Assembly (NCBI GenBank): GCA_964350135.1
Contig: CAYGJN010000090.1
Span: forward strand, 1-11,693
Length of the DNA: 11,693 bases
Direction of reading: 5' to 3'
Source of the DNA: CAYGJN01 sp964350135
GTDB lineage: Bacteria; Bdellovibrionota; Bacteriovoracia; Bacteriovoracales; Bacteriovoracaceae
Below are positions 6,085-11,693 of the stretch, one piece after another (the stretch's first letter is position 1; the number at the start of each line of letters is the position of its first letter). A model generated the notes under the pieces. It saw nothing but the letters and a program-made list of their open reading frames with translations, was not told where the DNA came from and did no database searches. The translations under genes were made by a program, and so were the position numbers.

Positions 6085-6711
6085 ATGGCCAGATATAGAG
6101 GTCCAGTTTGTAAACTTTGTCGTCGAGAAGGTGAAAAGCTATTCCTTAAAGGTGCTCGTTGTTATACTGACAAATGCGCTATTGAGAGAAGACCTTATCC
6201 ACCTGGTCAGCACGGACAAAGAAGATCAAAACTTTCAGATTACGCTGTTCAGTTAAGAGAAAAACAAAAACTTAAAAGACTTTATGGTATTTCGGAGCAA
6301 CCGATGAGAAACCTTTTTGCTAAGGCGTCTCGAATGAAGGGTGTTACTGGTGAAAACCTATTGTCTCTTTTAGAAAGAAGACTAGATAACGTTGTTTATA
6401 AAATTGGTTTTGCAGCTTCTCGTAAAGAAGCTCGTCAATTAGTTAAGCATGCTCACTTTGTAGTTAATGGTAAAGGGGCAGATATTCCTTCAATGTTAAT
6501 TAGCAAGGGTGATGTAGTTGAGCTTCGTGTGAAGTCAAAAGACTGCAAGAAGCTTACTGGTGCACTTGAAGCAAATAGTATTCGCGAAATTCCATCTTGG
6601 ATTGAAGTTGATGCAAGTTTACTTAAAGGTACTGTTAAGGATCTACCAAGAAGAGAAGATGTTACTTCTACGGTTGAAGAACGTCTTGTTGTCGAGCTTT
6701 ATAGTAAATAA
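6085..6711 (+). CDS. rpsD: 30S ribosomal protein S4, zinc-finger form
   Basis: A complete S4 of 208 residues (E. coli 206), a primary 16S rRNA-binding protein that starts assembly of the 30S body and influences decoding. Cys9, Cys12, Cys26 and Cys31 (CxxC-x13-CxxxxC) form the N-terminal zinc finger seen in Thermus S4 and absent from E. coli S4. An S4 RNA-binding domain spans roughly residues 97-160 (RRLDNVVYKIGFAASRKEARQLV...HFVVNGK), and the C-terminus IPSWIEVDASLLKGTV fits the family. The SD AAGGA at 6071-6075 is 9 bases before the ATG. Position between rpsK and rpoA is the proteobacterial order. S4 autoregulates in E. coli and B. subtilis by different RNA sites; whether the 70-base leader here serves that role is unknown. 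Confidence 0.97.
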   Translation: MARYRGPVCKLCRREGEKLFLKGARCYTDKCAIERRPYPPGQHGQRRSKLSDYAVQLREKQKLKRLYGISEQPMRNLFAKASRMKGVTGENLLSLLERRLDNVVYKIGFAASRKEARQLVKHAHFVVNGKGADIPSMLISKGDVVELRVKSKDCKKLTGALEANSIREIPSWIEVDASLLKGTVKDLPRREDVTSTVEERLVVELYSK

Positions 6712-6735
6712 TTGAACACTTAGGAGATTCATATA

Positions 6736-7767
6736 ATGAGTACGTTTATTAGCAAAAATTGGACTAACATGATTAGACCAAAGAATCTTGAGCTTGATCA
6801 AGATTCACTTAATAGAAACTATGGTAAGTTCGTAGCAAAACCTCTTGAAAGAGGTTACGGATTAACTTTAGGTAATAGTTTAAGAAGAGTTCTTCTTTCC
6901 TCACTTCAAGGTGCAGGGATTGTCGCTATTAAAGTTGATGGTGTTGATCACGAATTTGGTACGATCAATAACGTTAAGGAAGAAGTTTCCGAAATTATCC
7001 TTAACCTTAAAGAGCTTAAGTTTAAAGTTCGCGACCATGAAGAAGTTACTTTAGTTCTTGAAAGAGGAACTGAGGGGGCTGCAACTGGTAATGATATTTC
7101 TGAAAATCCAAATGTTGAAGTATTAAATGCTGACCATGTAATCTGTAATATCTCTTCTGGCGGCTCAATTAGAATTGAGCTTCTTATTGCAAGAGGTAAG
7201 GGTTATGTAATGGCTGCTGACAATAAAGAAAACCATGATCTTCCAATTGGTTGGATTTATGTTGATACACTTTTTTCACCTATTGATCGTGTTAACTACA
7301 CAGTTACAAATGCAAGGGTTGGAAAAAGAACAGATTATGACAAACTTACTTTAGAAGTTTGGAGTAATGCTGGTATTAATCCTCAAGATGCTGTTGCTTA
7401 TGCTGCAAAAATATTGAGAGATCAATTAACTGTATTTCTTAATTTTGAAGACGAAGATGAAGTTGTTCAAGTTGAAGTTAAAACAACGACAAGCGCTGCT
7501 GCAAGCCCTAATACTATTTCAAATGAGTTTTTACTTAAGCCAGTTAGCGAACTTGAACTATCTGTTAGATCAGCAAATTGTTTACAGAATGCAAATATTA
7601 AATATATTTACGAACTTGTTTCTAAGACTGAAGGTGAAATGCTTAGAACTAAGAACTTTGGTAGAAAATCTCTTAATGAAATCAAAGAGATTCTTTCTGC
7701 AATGGGGCTTGGTTTAGGTATGAAAGTTGATAGTATCATGAAGCAAGTACAAGATCAGGGCAACTAG
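6736..7767 (+). CDS. rpoA: DNA-directed RNA polymerase alpha subunit
   Basis: The alpha subunit dimerises to start polymerase assembly, and its C-terminal domain contacts promoter UP elements and activators. The protein has 343 residues (E. coli 329). The N-terminal domain (about 1-237) holds GYGLTLGNSLRRVLLSSLQGAG at 40-61 and PIDRVNYTVTNARVGKRTDYDKLTLEVWS near 182-210. A flexible linker of about 25 residues (238-262) follows. The C-terminal domain has VRSANCL with Arg278 at the place of E. coli Arg265, and NFGRKSLNEIKEIL at 307-320, so DNA contact residues are kept. The SD AGGAG at 6722-6726 is 9 bases before the ATG. rplQ follows after 18 bases. Confidence 0.98.
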   Translation: MSTFISKNWTNMIRPKNLELDQDSLNRNYGKFVAKPLERGYGLTLGNSLRRVLLSSLQGAGIVAIKVDGVDHEFGTINNVKEEVSEIILNLKELKFKVRDHEEVTLVLERGTEGAATGNDISENPNVEVLNADHVICNISSGGSIRIELLIARGKGYVMAADNKENHDLPIGWIYVDTLFSPIDRVNYTVTNARVGKRTDYDKLTLEVWSNAGINPQDAVAYAAKILRDQLTVFLNFEDEDEVVQVEVKTTTSAAASPNTISNEFLLKPVSELELSVRSANCLQNANIKYIYELVSKTEGEMLRTKNFGRKSLNEIKEILSAMGLGLGMKVDSIMKQVQDQGN

Positions 7768-7785
7768 CCTTAGGCGGAGAATGTT

Positions 7786-8142
7786 ATGAGACATCAAAGA
7801 CATAAATATAAATTAGGGGTAGATCCGGCCCACAGAAAGTCTCTTATGAAGAACTTATCAATTTCTTTAATTGATCATGGTGCGATTAAGACCACTCACG
7901 CTAAGTGCAAGGCTCTTCAGCCTTATATTGAAAAGCTTATTACAATTGCTAGAAAGGATTCTGTTGCAAATAGAAGACTTGCTTTTTCTAGGCTTAATAA
8001 CAAGGCTGCTGTGAAAAGACTTTTTGATGAAGTTGGACCAAAGTTTAAAGAAAGAAATGGTGGTTATACACGTGTTTCTAAATTAGCTGATGGCCGAGTT
8101 GGTGACAACGCGCCTGTTAGTTATATTTCTTTTGTAGAATAG
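7786..8142 (+). CDS. rplQ: 50S ribosomal protein L17
   Basis: A complete L17 of 118 residues (E. coli 127), a 50S protein near the exit tunnel. MRHQRHKYKLGVDPAHRKSLMKNLSISLIDHGAIKTTHAKCKALQPYIEKLI matches the family start, and DSVANRRLAFSRL and GGYTRVSKLADGRVGDNAPVSYISFVE confirm it. The ATG at 7786 is used with the SD GGCGGAG at 7773-7779. An ATG at 7781 is in another frame and meets a stop at once. It is the last gene of the ribosomal operon, as usual, and is followed by a strong hairpin. Confidence 0.97.
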   Translation: MRHQRHKYKLGVDPAHRKSLMKNLSISLIDHGAIKTTHAKCKALQPYIEKLITIARKDSVANRRLAFSRLNNKAAVKRLFDEVGPKFKERNGGYTRVSKLADGRVGDNAPVSYISFVE

Positions 8143-8164
8143 ATTTTAGTTTAAATTTTATAAT

Positions 8165-8192
8165 AAAAGGCCACTTCTTGTGGCCTTTGTTA
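8165..8192 (+). terminator. Intrinsic terminator after rplQ
   Basis: AAAGGCCAC (8166-8174) and GTGGCCTTT (8180-8188) form a perfect 9-bp stem with loop TTCTT, 23 bases after the rplQ stop. The downstream tail is only modestly T-rich (TTTGTTAATT), and the A-run on the other side could serve for the opposite direction. It marks the end of the ribosomal operon. Confidence 0.8.
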
Positions 8193-8193
8193 A

Positions 8194-8742
8194 TTGAGGT
8201 TAATAATTAAGAATCTACTTATTATTCTAATTGTTTTTGCTTTTACTTTTGCTATTGCCTTTTATGAGCGTAGCAAAGTTGCAGATTTTTATTATTCGGC
8301 CGACGAAGATTTGATGGTTGCCGAGCTTCCCCCTTTTGAGTTTCGCTCACTTGAATCAAATGAGATAATTACTAAAGAAAGTTACAGTCCAGAAACTGCT
8401 TTGATGATTCATTTTTGGGGTACTTGGTGTGGTCCATGCATTCCTGAACTACCTCAAATAATAAGGTTAGCTGAAAGGCTTGAAGATAAAAATATTAAGT
8501 TTTTATTGATTGCTGTCAACGATAAGCGCACAGATGTAGAAAAATTTTTAACACGTTTTAAGAACTTGCCATCTAATATTGTCGTATTACTGGACATTGA
8601 AGGGAGTGGGATGACTTCTTTTGGTACAGTAAAGGTCCCAGAGAGCTACCTTTATATGCAAAGGAAAAGCGCTAAAAGGTATATTGGCCCCCAGGAATGG
8701 GATAAGCCTTATTACTTTACTCAATTAAGTAAGATCTTGTAA
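8194..8742 (+). CDS. Membrane-anchored TlpA/ResA-like thioredoxin-fold protein (start codon uncertain)
   Basis: A thioredoxin-fold protein of 182 residues from TTG 8194. A hydrophobic helix at residues 7-24, without a clear cleavage site, suggests an anchor with the catalytic domain in the periplasm. The active site is FWGTWCGPC with Cys79 and Cys82 (WCGPC), and VPES at 148-151 supplies the cis-proline. Order and spacing fit TlpA/ResA/CcmG-type thiol-disulfide proteins, which reduce disulfides in cytochrome c maturation or similar tasks; the substrate cannot be told. No ATG is near the start. TTG 8194 has no good SD. GAGGT at 8196-8200 is 5 bases before ATT 8206, in frame, which would give MKNLLIILIVF and 178 residues. 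The gene stands alone between two non-coding gaps. Confidence 0.85.
   Translation: MRLIIKNLLIILIVFAFTFAIAFYERSKVADFYYSADEDLMVAELPPFEFRSLESNEIITKESYSPETALMIHFWGTWCGPCIPELPQIIRLAERLEDKNIKFLLIAVNDKRTDVEKFLTRFKNLPSNIVVLLDIEGSGMTSFGTVKVPESYLYMQRKSAKRYIGPQEWDKPYYFTQLSKIL
8196..8200 (+). promoter_or_regulatory. Ribosome-binding site suggesting an ATT start
   Basis: GAGGT is the only good SD-like run near the start of the thioredoxin-like gene. It lies 5 bases before ATT 8206, and is itself inside the reading frame if TTG 8194 were the start. Confidence 0.45.
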
Positions 8743-8765
8743 TTACAAGTAAATCATTTTTTTTT
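8736..8765 (+). terminator. Weak terminator-like palindrome and T-run after the thioredoxin-like gene
   Basis: CTTGTAATTACAAG (8736-8749) is a perfect palindrome that spans the stop codon TAA at 8740-8742. It folds as a 5-bp stem with loop AATT. A run of nine T follows at 8757-8765, but seven bases separate it from the stem and the stem is AT-rich, so termination here would be weak. Confidence 0.35.
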
Positions 8766-8797
8766 GCATAATTATTTTGCAACTAAAGTCCAGACCG

Positions 8798-8824
8798 TAA
8801 AGAACTTAGGCAGATCGCCGAAAA
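8798..8824 (+). promoter_or_regulatory. Candidate sigma-28 (FliA-type) promoter for the sigma-54 activator gene
   Basis: TAAAGAAC (8798-8805), 11 bases, then GCCGAAAA (8817-8824) follows the flagellar sigma-28 consensus TAAAGTTT-N11-GCCGATAA: the first box matches at 5 of 8 positions, the second at 7 of 8, and the spacing is exact. The sequence is noticeably more GC-rich than the surrounding gap. Transcription would begin about 35-40 bases before the ATG at 8870. A second TAAAG (8784-8788) sits 14 bases upstream and has no matching second box. Confidence 0.45.
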
Positions 8825-8869
8825 GTATTCAGAGTTTAATAAATAAATTAATCAACTCGAGGAATACTT

Positions 8870-10435
8870 ATGATTAACTGGAAAGAAATTAGTGGGTTAC
8901 ATGTTATCCAAAAGCTAGAAAGAGTCATTGGGAGATGGTTTGGTGTTGAAGTTTTTTTCACTGATGAGCATTTCAAAGTTCATAATGGTTTATTAAATTC
9001 AGACCACGAGTTTGTTAATAATTTTATGAAAGTTCAATTGGGCCTTGATTATGGGAAAGATTATCTAACTCAAGATATAGAAAAGACAAGTCAACAACTA
9101 GATGAAAAAGGTGATGGTAAGGCCATGTACTATAATTCTTTCTTTGAAGGAATCAGAGGTATGGCAGCTCCAATCTTTATAGATGGAGAATTTAAAGGAG
9201 CAGTTTTTGCAGCACCATATGTTCCAAGCTCTTTTACAAAAGAAGAAGAGTCAACACTAGCAAAGAAGCTTGTTGAGTGTGGAGCTAATAATCAAGATTC
9301 AAAAATGGCAGTAGAAGGCCTAGCAAGGCTTACTATTCAAGACAAAGAATATTTACAAGAGCTGGTTGAAATTATGTCTCAGGAGATTGCAACATTTCAT
9401 AGCGAAATCTCTGTTAGGGAAGAAAGAATTCAGGAGCTTAATAGTGAACTTGGTTCAAAATATCGTTATCACAATATGATTGGGAAATCGAAAAAAATGC
9501 AAGCAACTTATCGTTTGCTTGAAAAGATTCAATCAAGCGAATCAACTGTTATGATTCAAGGTGAAAACGGAACAGGGAAAGAGCTTGTGGCAAAAGCTAT
9601 TCACTTTAATTCCCCAAGAAAAGACAGAGTTTTCATTGCTCAAAACTGTTCAGCTTTTAACGATAATCTTTTAGATAGTGAACTTTTCGGACATGTGAAA
9701 GGATCATTTACTGGAGCAGTAAAAGATAAGAAAGGACTTTTTGAAATGGCACATGGGGGAACACTATTTCTAGATGAGATTGGTGATACTTCCATGACGA
9801 TGCAAGTGAAGCTTTTGAGAATTTTACAAGAAGGTACTTTTCTACCAGTAGGAGCAACATCTCCAAGAAAAGTTGATGTAAGAGTAATTGCAGCTACGAA
9901 TAGAAATTTAAAAGAAATGATTCAAAAAGGTGAGTTTAGAGAAGATCTTTATTACAGGATTAATGTAATTAATGTTGCTCTTCCTGCTCTTAGAGAAAGG
10001 CAAGAAGATATTACATTACTAAGTGATTTCTTTTTGGAAAAAAGATGTGGCGAGTCTGGAGTTGCTACAAAAGTTCTATCTAAAAAGACATTAGAAAAAA
10101 TGTTTGATTATGCATGGCCAGGAAATGTTCGTGAACTTGAAAACGAAATTGAGAGAATGGTTGTTTTGGCCGGTGAAGATAAAACCATCACTCCTGATCT
10201 TTTAAGTGGAAGAATTACAGAACAAGGAAAAGGAGGCTTTGCGGCAAAAGGAATCAATACAAGTGGTTCTTTAAAGCAGGCTTTGGAAGAACTTGAGATA
10301 ATGATGATTCGAGAAGGTCTTAAAAGGTGCAATTTTAATAAATCCAAGCTTGCAAAAGAGCTGGGAATCTCTAGGGCCGGTCTTATTATGAAAGTTGATA
10401 AGTATGGGTTAGATAAACGTAAAAAAACAGCATAA
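8870..10435 (+). CDS. Sigma-54-dependent transcriptional activator (EBP) with a PocR/GAF-like sensor domain
   Basis: An enhancer-binding protein of 521 residues that would remodel sigma-54 RNA polymerase by ATP hydrolysis. Residues 1-150 are a sensor region without a receiver domain; INWKEISGLHVIQKLERVIGRWFGVEVFF and AAPIFIDGEFKGAVFAAPYV recall PocR/GAF-type ligand domains, a tentative match. A helical linker spans 155-195. The AAA+ domain has Walker A GENGTGKE (231-238), the sigma-54 loop as GSFTGA (278-283), Walker B GGTLFLDEIGD (296-306), sensor I around VRVIAATNR (337-345), arginine fingers in REDLYYR (357-363) and sensor II WPGNVRELEN (416-425). A Fis-type helix-turn-helix lies at 484-514. 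The SD CGAGGA at 8857-8862 supports the ATG. With no kinase gene beside it and no receiver, it probably senses a small ligand. Its targets are unknown. Confidence 0.93.
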   Translation: MINWKEISGLHVIQKLERVIGRWFGVEVFFTDEHFKVHNGLLNSDHEFVNNFMKVQLGLDYGKDYLTQDIEKTSQQLDEKGDGKAMYYNSFFEGIRGMAAPIFIDGEFKGAVFAAPYVPSSFTKEEESTLAKKLVECGANNQDSKMAVEGLARLTIQDKEYLQELVEIMSQEIATFHSEISVREERIQELNSELGSKYRYHNMIGKSKKMQATYRLLEKIQSSESTVMIQGENGTGKELVAKAIHFNSPRKDRVFIAQNCSAFNDNLLDSELFGHVKGSFTGAVKDKKGLFEMAHGGTLFLDEIGDTSMTMQVKLLRILQEGTFLPVGATSPRKVDVRVIAATNRNLKEMIQKGEFREDLYYRINVINVALPALRERQEDITLLSDFFLEKRCGESGVATKVLSKKTLEKMFDYAWPGNVRELENEIERMVVLAGEDKTITPDLLSGRITEQGKGGFAAKGINTSGSLKQALEELEIMMIREGLKRCNFNKSKLAKELGISRAGLIMKVDKYGLDKRKKTA

Positions 10436-10460
10436 AACGCACTGAGTAATACTCGTTAAG

Positions 10461-10489
10461 TTGAGATAAGGGAAGGCCTAAGCTAAGAT
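10461..10489 (+). promoter_or_regulatory. Possible hflKC promoter overlapping a terminator
   Basis: TTGAGA (10461-10466, 5 of 6) and TAAGAT (10484-10489, 4 of 6) are spaced by 17 bases. The -10 box is the loop of the hairpin at 10473-10500. A transcript starting near 10496 would lack the left arm of that hairpin. The weak -10 makes this tentative. Confidence 0.35.
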
Positions 10490-10507
10490 GCTTAGGCTTT
10501 CTTATTT
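10473..10507 (+). terminator. Intrinsic terminator after the sigma-54 activator gene
   Basis: AAGGCCTAAGC (10473-10483) pairs with GCTTAGGCTTT (10490-10500) over 11 bp with one G-U wobble, loop TAAGAT, followed by CTTATTT. It lies between the activator stop codon and the hflK SD AGGAG at 10510-10514. Confidence 0.78.
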
Positions 10508-10519
10508 ATAGGAGACTTA

Positions 10520-11488
10520 ATGAACGAGTATGAAAAAATGAAAAATCAGCTTTCGCTGTTGAAAAAAATTGCAATACCAATTGTTGTTATCTTCTTTGGA
10601 CTTGTTGGTGCCCTAGGCTCCTTTTACACAGTTCAGCCAGATGAAAAATCAGTAATCATTAGATTGGGTAGTTATAGCTCCACTCAAGGACCAGGTTTTC
10701 ATTGGAAGCTCCCTTTTGGGATTGATGAAAGTTATGTTTTAAGAACTGAACGTGTTCATCAAATGGAATTTGGGTTTAGAACAATTAATGCAAGGTCTGC
10801 TCGAACTAAATACACAAGTGACGATCGTTTTAATGAAGAATCTATTATGTTAACAGGTGACCTAAACGTTGCTGTTGTTCAATGGGTTGTTCAGTATAAG
10901 ATTAGTGACCCCTTTAAATATGTTTTTAGTTCTCGATCTCCAGAAAAAACACTTCGTGATGTAAGTGAGTCTATGATGAGAAGAGTTGTTGGAGATAAAC
11001 TTGTTAGTGAAGTTTTAACTACCGGTAGAGCTATAATTTCTCAAACAGTTGAAGACCTCAGTCAAGATGTTCTTAATCGTTACGATATCGGAATACAAAT
11101 TGTTTCTGTTCAACTTCAAGATGTTTCACCTCCTGAAAGTGTTAAACAGGCCTTTAATGCTGTTAACGAAGCTAAGCAAGAACAAGAGAAACTGATTAAC
11201 GAAGCAGAGGAGCAATACAACCAAGTTATTCCTAAAGCAAGAGGACAAGCGGAAGAGGCTGTTGCAAGAGCACAAGGGTATTCAGATGCTTTAATAAATA
11301 GAGCAACTGGTGACGCAGATAAGTTTGGGCAAGTTTTAAAAGCGTATAAAAAAGCACCATTGATAACTAAAAAAAGAATGTATCTTGAGACGATGGAGAA
11401 GCTTTATAAAAACATACAGCAAATGACTATTGTTGATAAAAATGTCAAAGGTCTTCTACCTGTATTTGATAAAAAGGCGAGCAATTAA
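10520..11488 (+). CDS. hflK: SPFH-family membrane protein HflK, short form
   Basis: HflK and HflC form a large membrane complex on the periplasmic side of the inner membrane that surrounds and modulates the FtsH protease. This protein has 322 residues. One transmembrane helix spans about 16-37. The SPFH domain follows (YTVQPDEKSVIIRLG at 36-50, GPGFHWKLPFGID at 57-69, ESIMLTGDLNVAVVQWVVQYKISDP at 107-131), with SVQLQDVSPPESVKQAFNAVNEAKQEQEK (196-224) leading to an alanine/glutamate-rich coiled coil to about 275 and the HflK-type end KRMYLETMEKLYKN (285-298). E. coli HflK has 419 residues; the glycine-rich cytoplasmic N-terminal extension and the long C-terminal tail are missing here. The SD AGGAG at 10510-10514 is 5 bases before the ATG. 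hflC overlaps its stop by one base. Confidence 0.94.
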   Translation: MNEYEKMKNQLSLLKKIAIPIVVIFFGLVGALGSFYTVQPDEKSVIIRLGSYSSTQGPGFHWKLPFGIDESYVLRTERVHQMEFGFRTINARSARTKYTSDDRFNEESIMLTGDLNVAVVQWVVQYKISDPFKYVFSSRSPEKTLRDVSESMMRRVVGDKLVSEVLTTGRAIISQTVEDLSQDVLNRYDIGIQIVSVQLQDVSPPESVKQAFNAVNEAKQEQEKLINEAEEQYNQVIPKARGQAEEAVARAQGYSDALINRATGDADKFGQVLKAYKKAPLITKKRMYLETMEKLYKNIQQMTIVDKNVKGLLPVFDKKASN

Positions 11489-11693
11489 TGAAAAGCACAG
11501 TACTTTATATTTTAATTTTTGTCGTTGCGATTGCTTTAAAGTCATCACTTTTTGTTGTTGATGAAGGAAAGCATGCAATTGTTATTCAACTTGGTCAGCC
11601 TGTGGGGGATCCGATTTCAGATGCAGGTTTACATTTTAAACTTCCAATAATTCAAGAAGTTCGTTTTGTGGAAAAAAGAATCCTTTCATGGGA
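11488..11693 (+). CDS. hflC: SPFH-family membrane protein HflC, N-terminal part (3' end outside window)
   Basis: An open frame starts at ATG 11488, sharing one base with the hflK stop (TAATG), and runs off the right edge after 68 codons. The N-terminus has a single hydrophobic helix (about residues 4-23) followed by FVVDEGKHAIVIQLGQPVGD and DAGLHFKLPIIQEVRFVEKRILSWD, the start of an SPFH domain that matches HflC closely. HflC pairs with HflK in the FtsH-modulating membrane complex. The overlap and the poor SD (AAGG at 11474-11477) suggest translational coupling, which would help make the two partners in equal amounts. Confidence 0.93.
   Translation, partial: MKSTVLYILIFVVAIALKSSLFVVDEGKHAIVIQLGQPVGDPISDAGLHFKLPIIQEVRFVEKRILSW

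Noticed and set aside
7445..7717. Open frame on the plus strand in another frame of rpoA
   Set aside because: Overlaps the linker and C-terminal domain of alpha, which are clearly coding in the main frame; no SD and a biased composition.
8764..8782. Possible sigma-54 promoter (TTGCA...TTGCAA) before the EBP gene
   Set aside because: The downstream TTGCA could be a -12 element, but the required GG at the -24 position is CA, and the GC-to-GC spacing is off by one.
8784..8788. Second TAAAG upstream of the sigma-28-like site
   Set aside because: No GCCGA-like box lies 11 bases beyond TAAAGTCC, so it cannot be a second promoter of the same type.
10108..10347. Open frame on the minus strand inside the EBP gene
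   Set aside because: Opposite sensor II and the linker to the DNA-binding domain; Ser-rich shadow with no support.
1..11693. tRNA or rRNA genes, CRISPR arrays, insertion sequences or prophage parts
   Set aside because: No cloverleaf, regular spaced repeats, transposase or integrase sequence was seen; the window is a continuous run of conserved chromosomal genes.

Overview
The window is an AT-rich bacterial chromosomal segment with every gene on the + strand. Positions 1-8142 hold the downstream part of the ribosomal-protein supercluster (end of the S10/spc block plus the alpha block): rpsN (3' end only), rpsH, rplF, rplR, rpsE, rpmD, rplO, secY, adk, infA, rpmJ, rpsM, rpsK, rpsD, rpoA, rplQ. 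A clear hairpin terminator follows. Positions 8194-11693 hold a membrane-anchored TlpA-like thioredoxin protein, a sigma-54-dependent activator (enhancer-binding protein, EBP), and the pair hflK and hflC (hflC is cut by the right edge). rpsD between rpsK and rpoA is a proteobacterial-type order. The low GC, the strong preference for AGA and TTA/CTT codons, the zinc-type adenylate kinase and the EBP next to hflKC fit a low-GC member of the former Deltaproteobacteria, such as the Bdellovibrionota (Halobacteriovorax-like predators). That placement is an inference from general character, not a proven assignment.

The first block makes translation and transcription machinery: small-subunit proteins S14, S8, S5, S13, S11 and S4; large-subunit proteins L6, L18, L30, L15, L36 and L17; initiation factor IF-1; the SecY channel; adenylate kinase; and the RNA polymerase alpha subunit. 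Genes are mostly 3-24 bases apart, each with a recognisable Shine-Dalgarno (SD) site, as expected for one long operon. Three larger gaps break the pattern, and all carry structure. Between rplO and secY (about 78 bases) lies a terminator-like hairpin with a T-rich tail. Between adk and infA (80 bases) lies a good sigma-70-type promoter whose -35 box is covered by a perfect 8-bp inverted repeat. Between rpsK and rpsD (70 bases) lies a smaller inverted repeat with the same outer sequence. Together these suggest the operon is divided into separately tuned sections.

The second block looks like envelope and stress functions. The thioredoxin-like gene lacks an ATG start; the best SD site points to an ATT codon. 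The EBP is preceded by a sequence matching the flagellar sigma-28 consensus in both boxes with the exact 11-base spacing, and it has a non-receiver N-terminal sensor domain. hflK and hflC overlap by one base and encode the paired SPFH proteins that form a membrane complex around FtsH in other bacteria. A hairpin terminator separates the EBP from hflK, and a possible promoter is nested in it.

Most of the window is ordinary, highly conserved sequence, and I do not see a convincing undescribed multi-gene system. The points worth checking are regulatory and are listed as separate findings.
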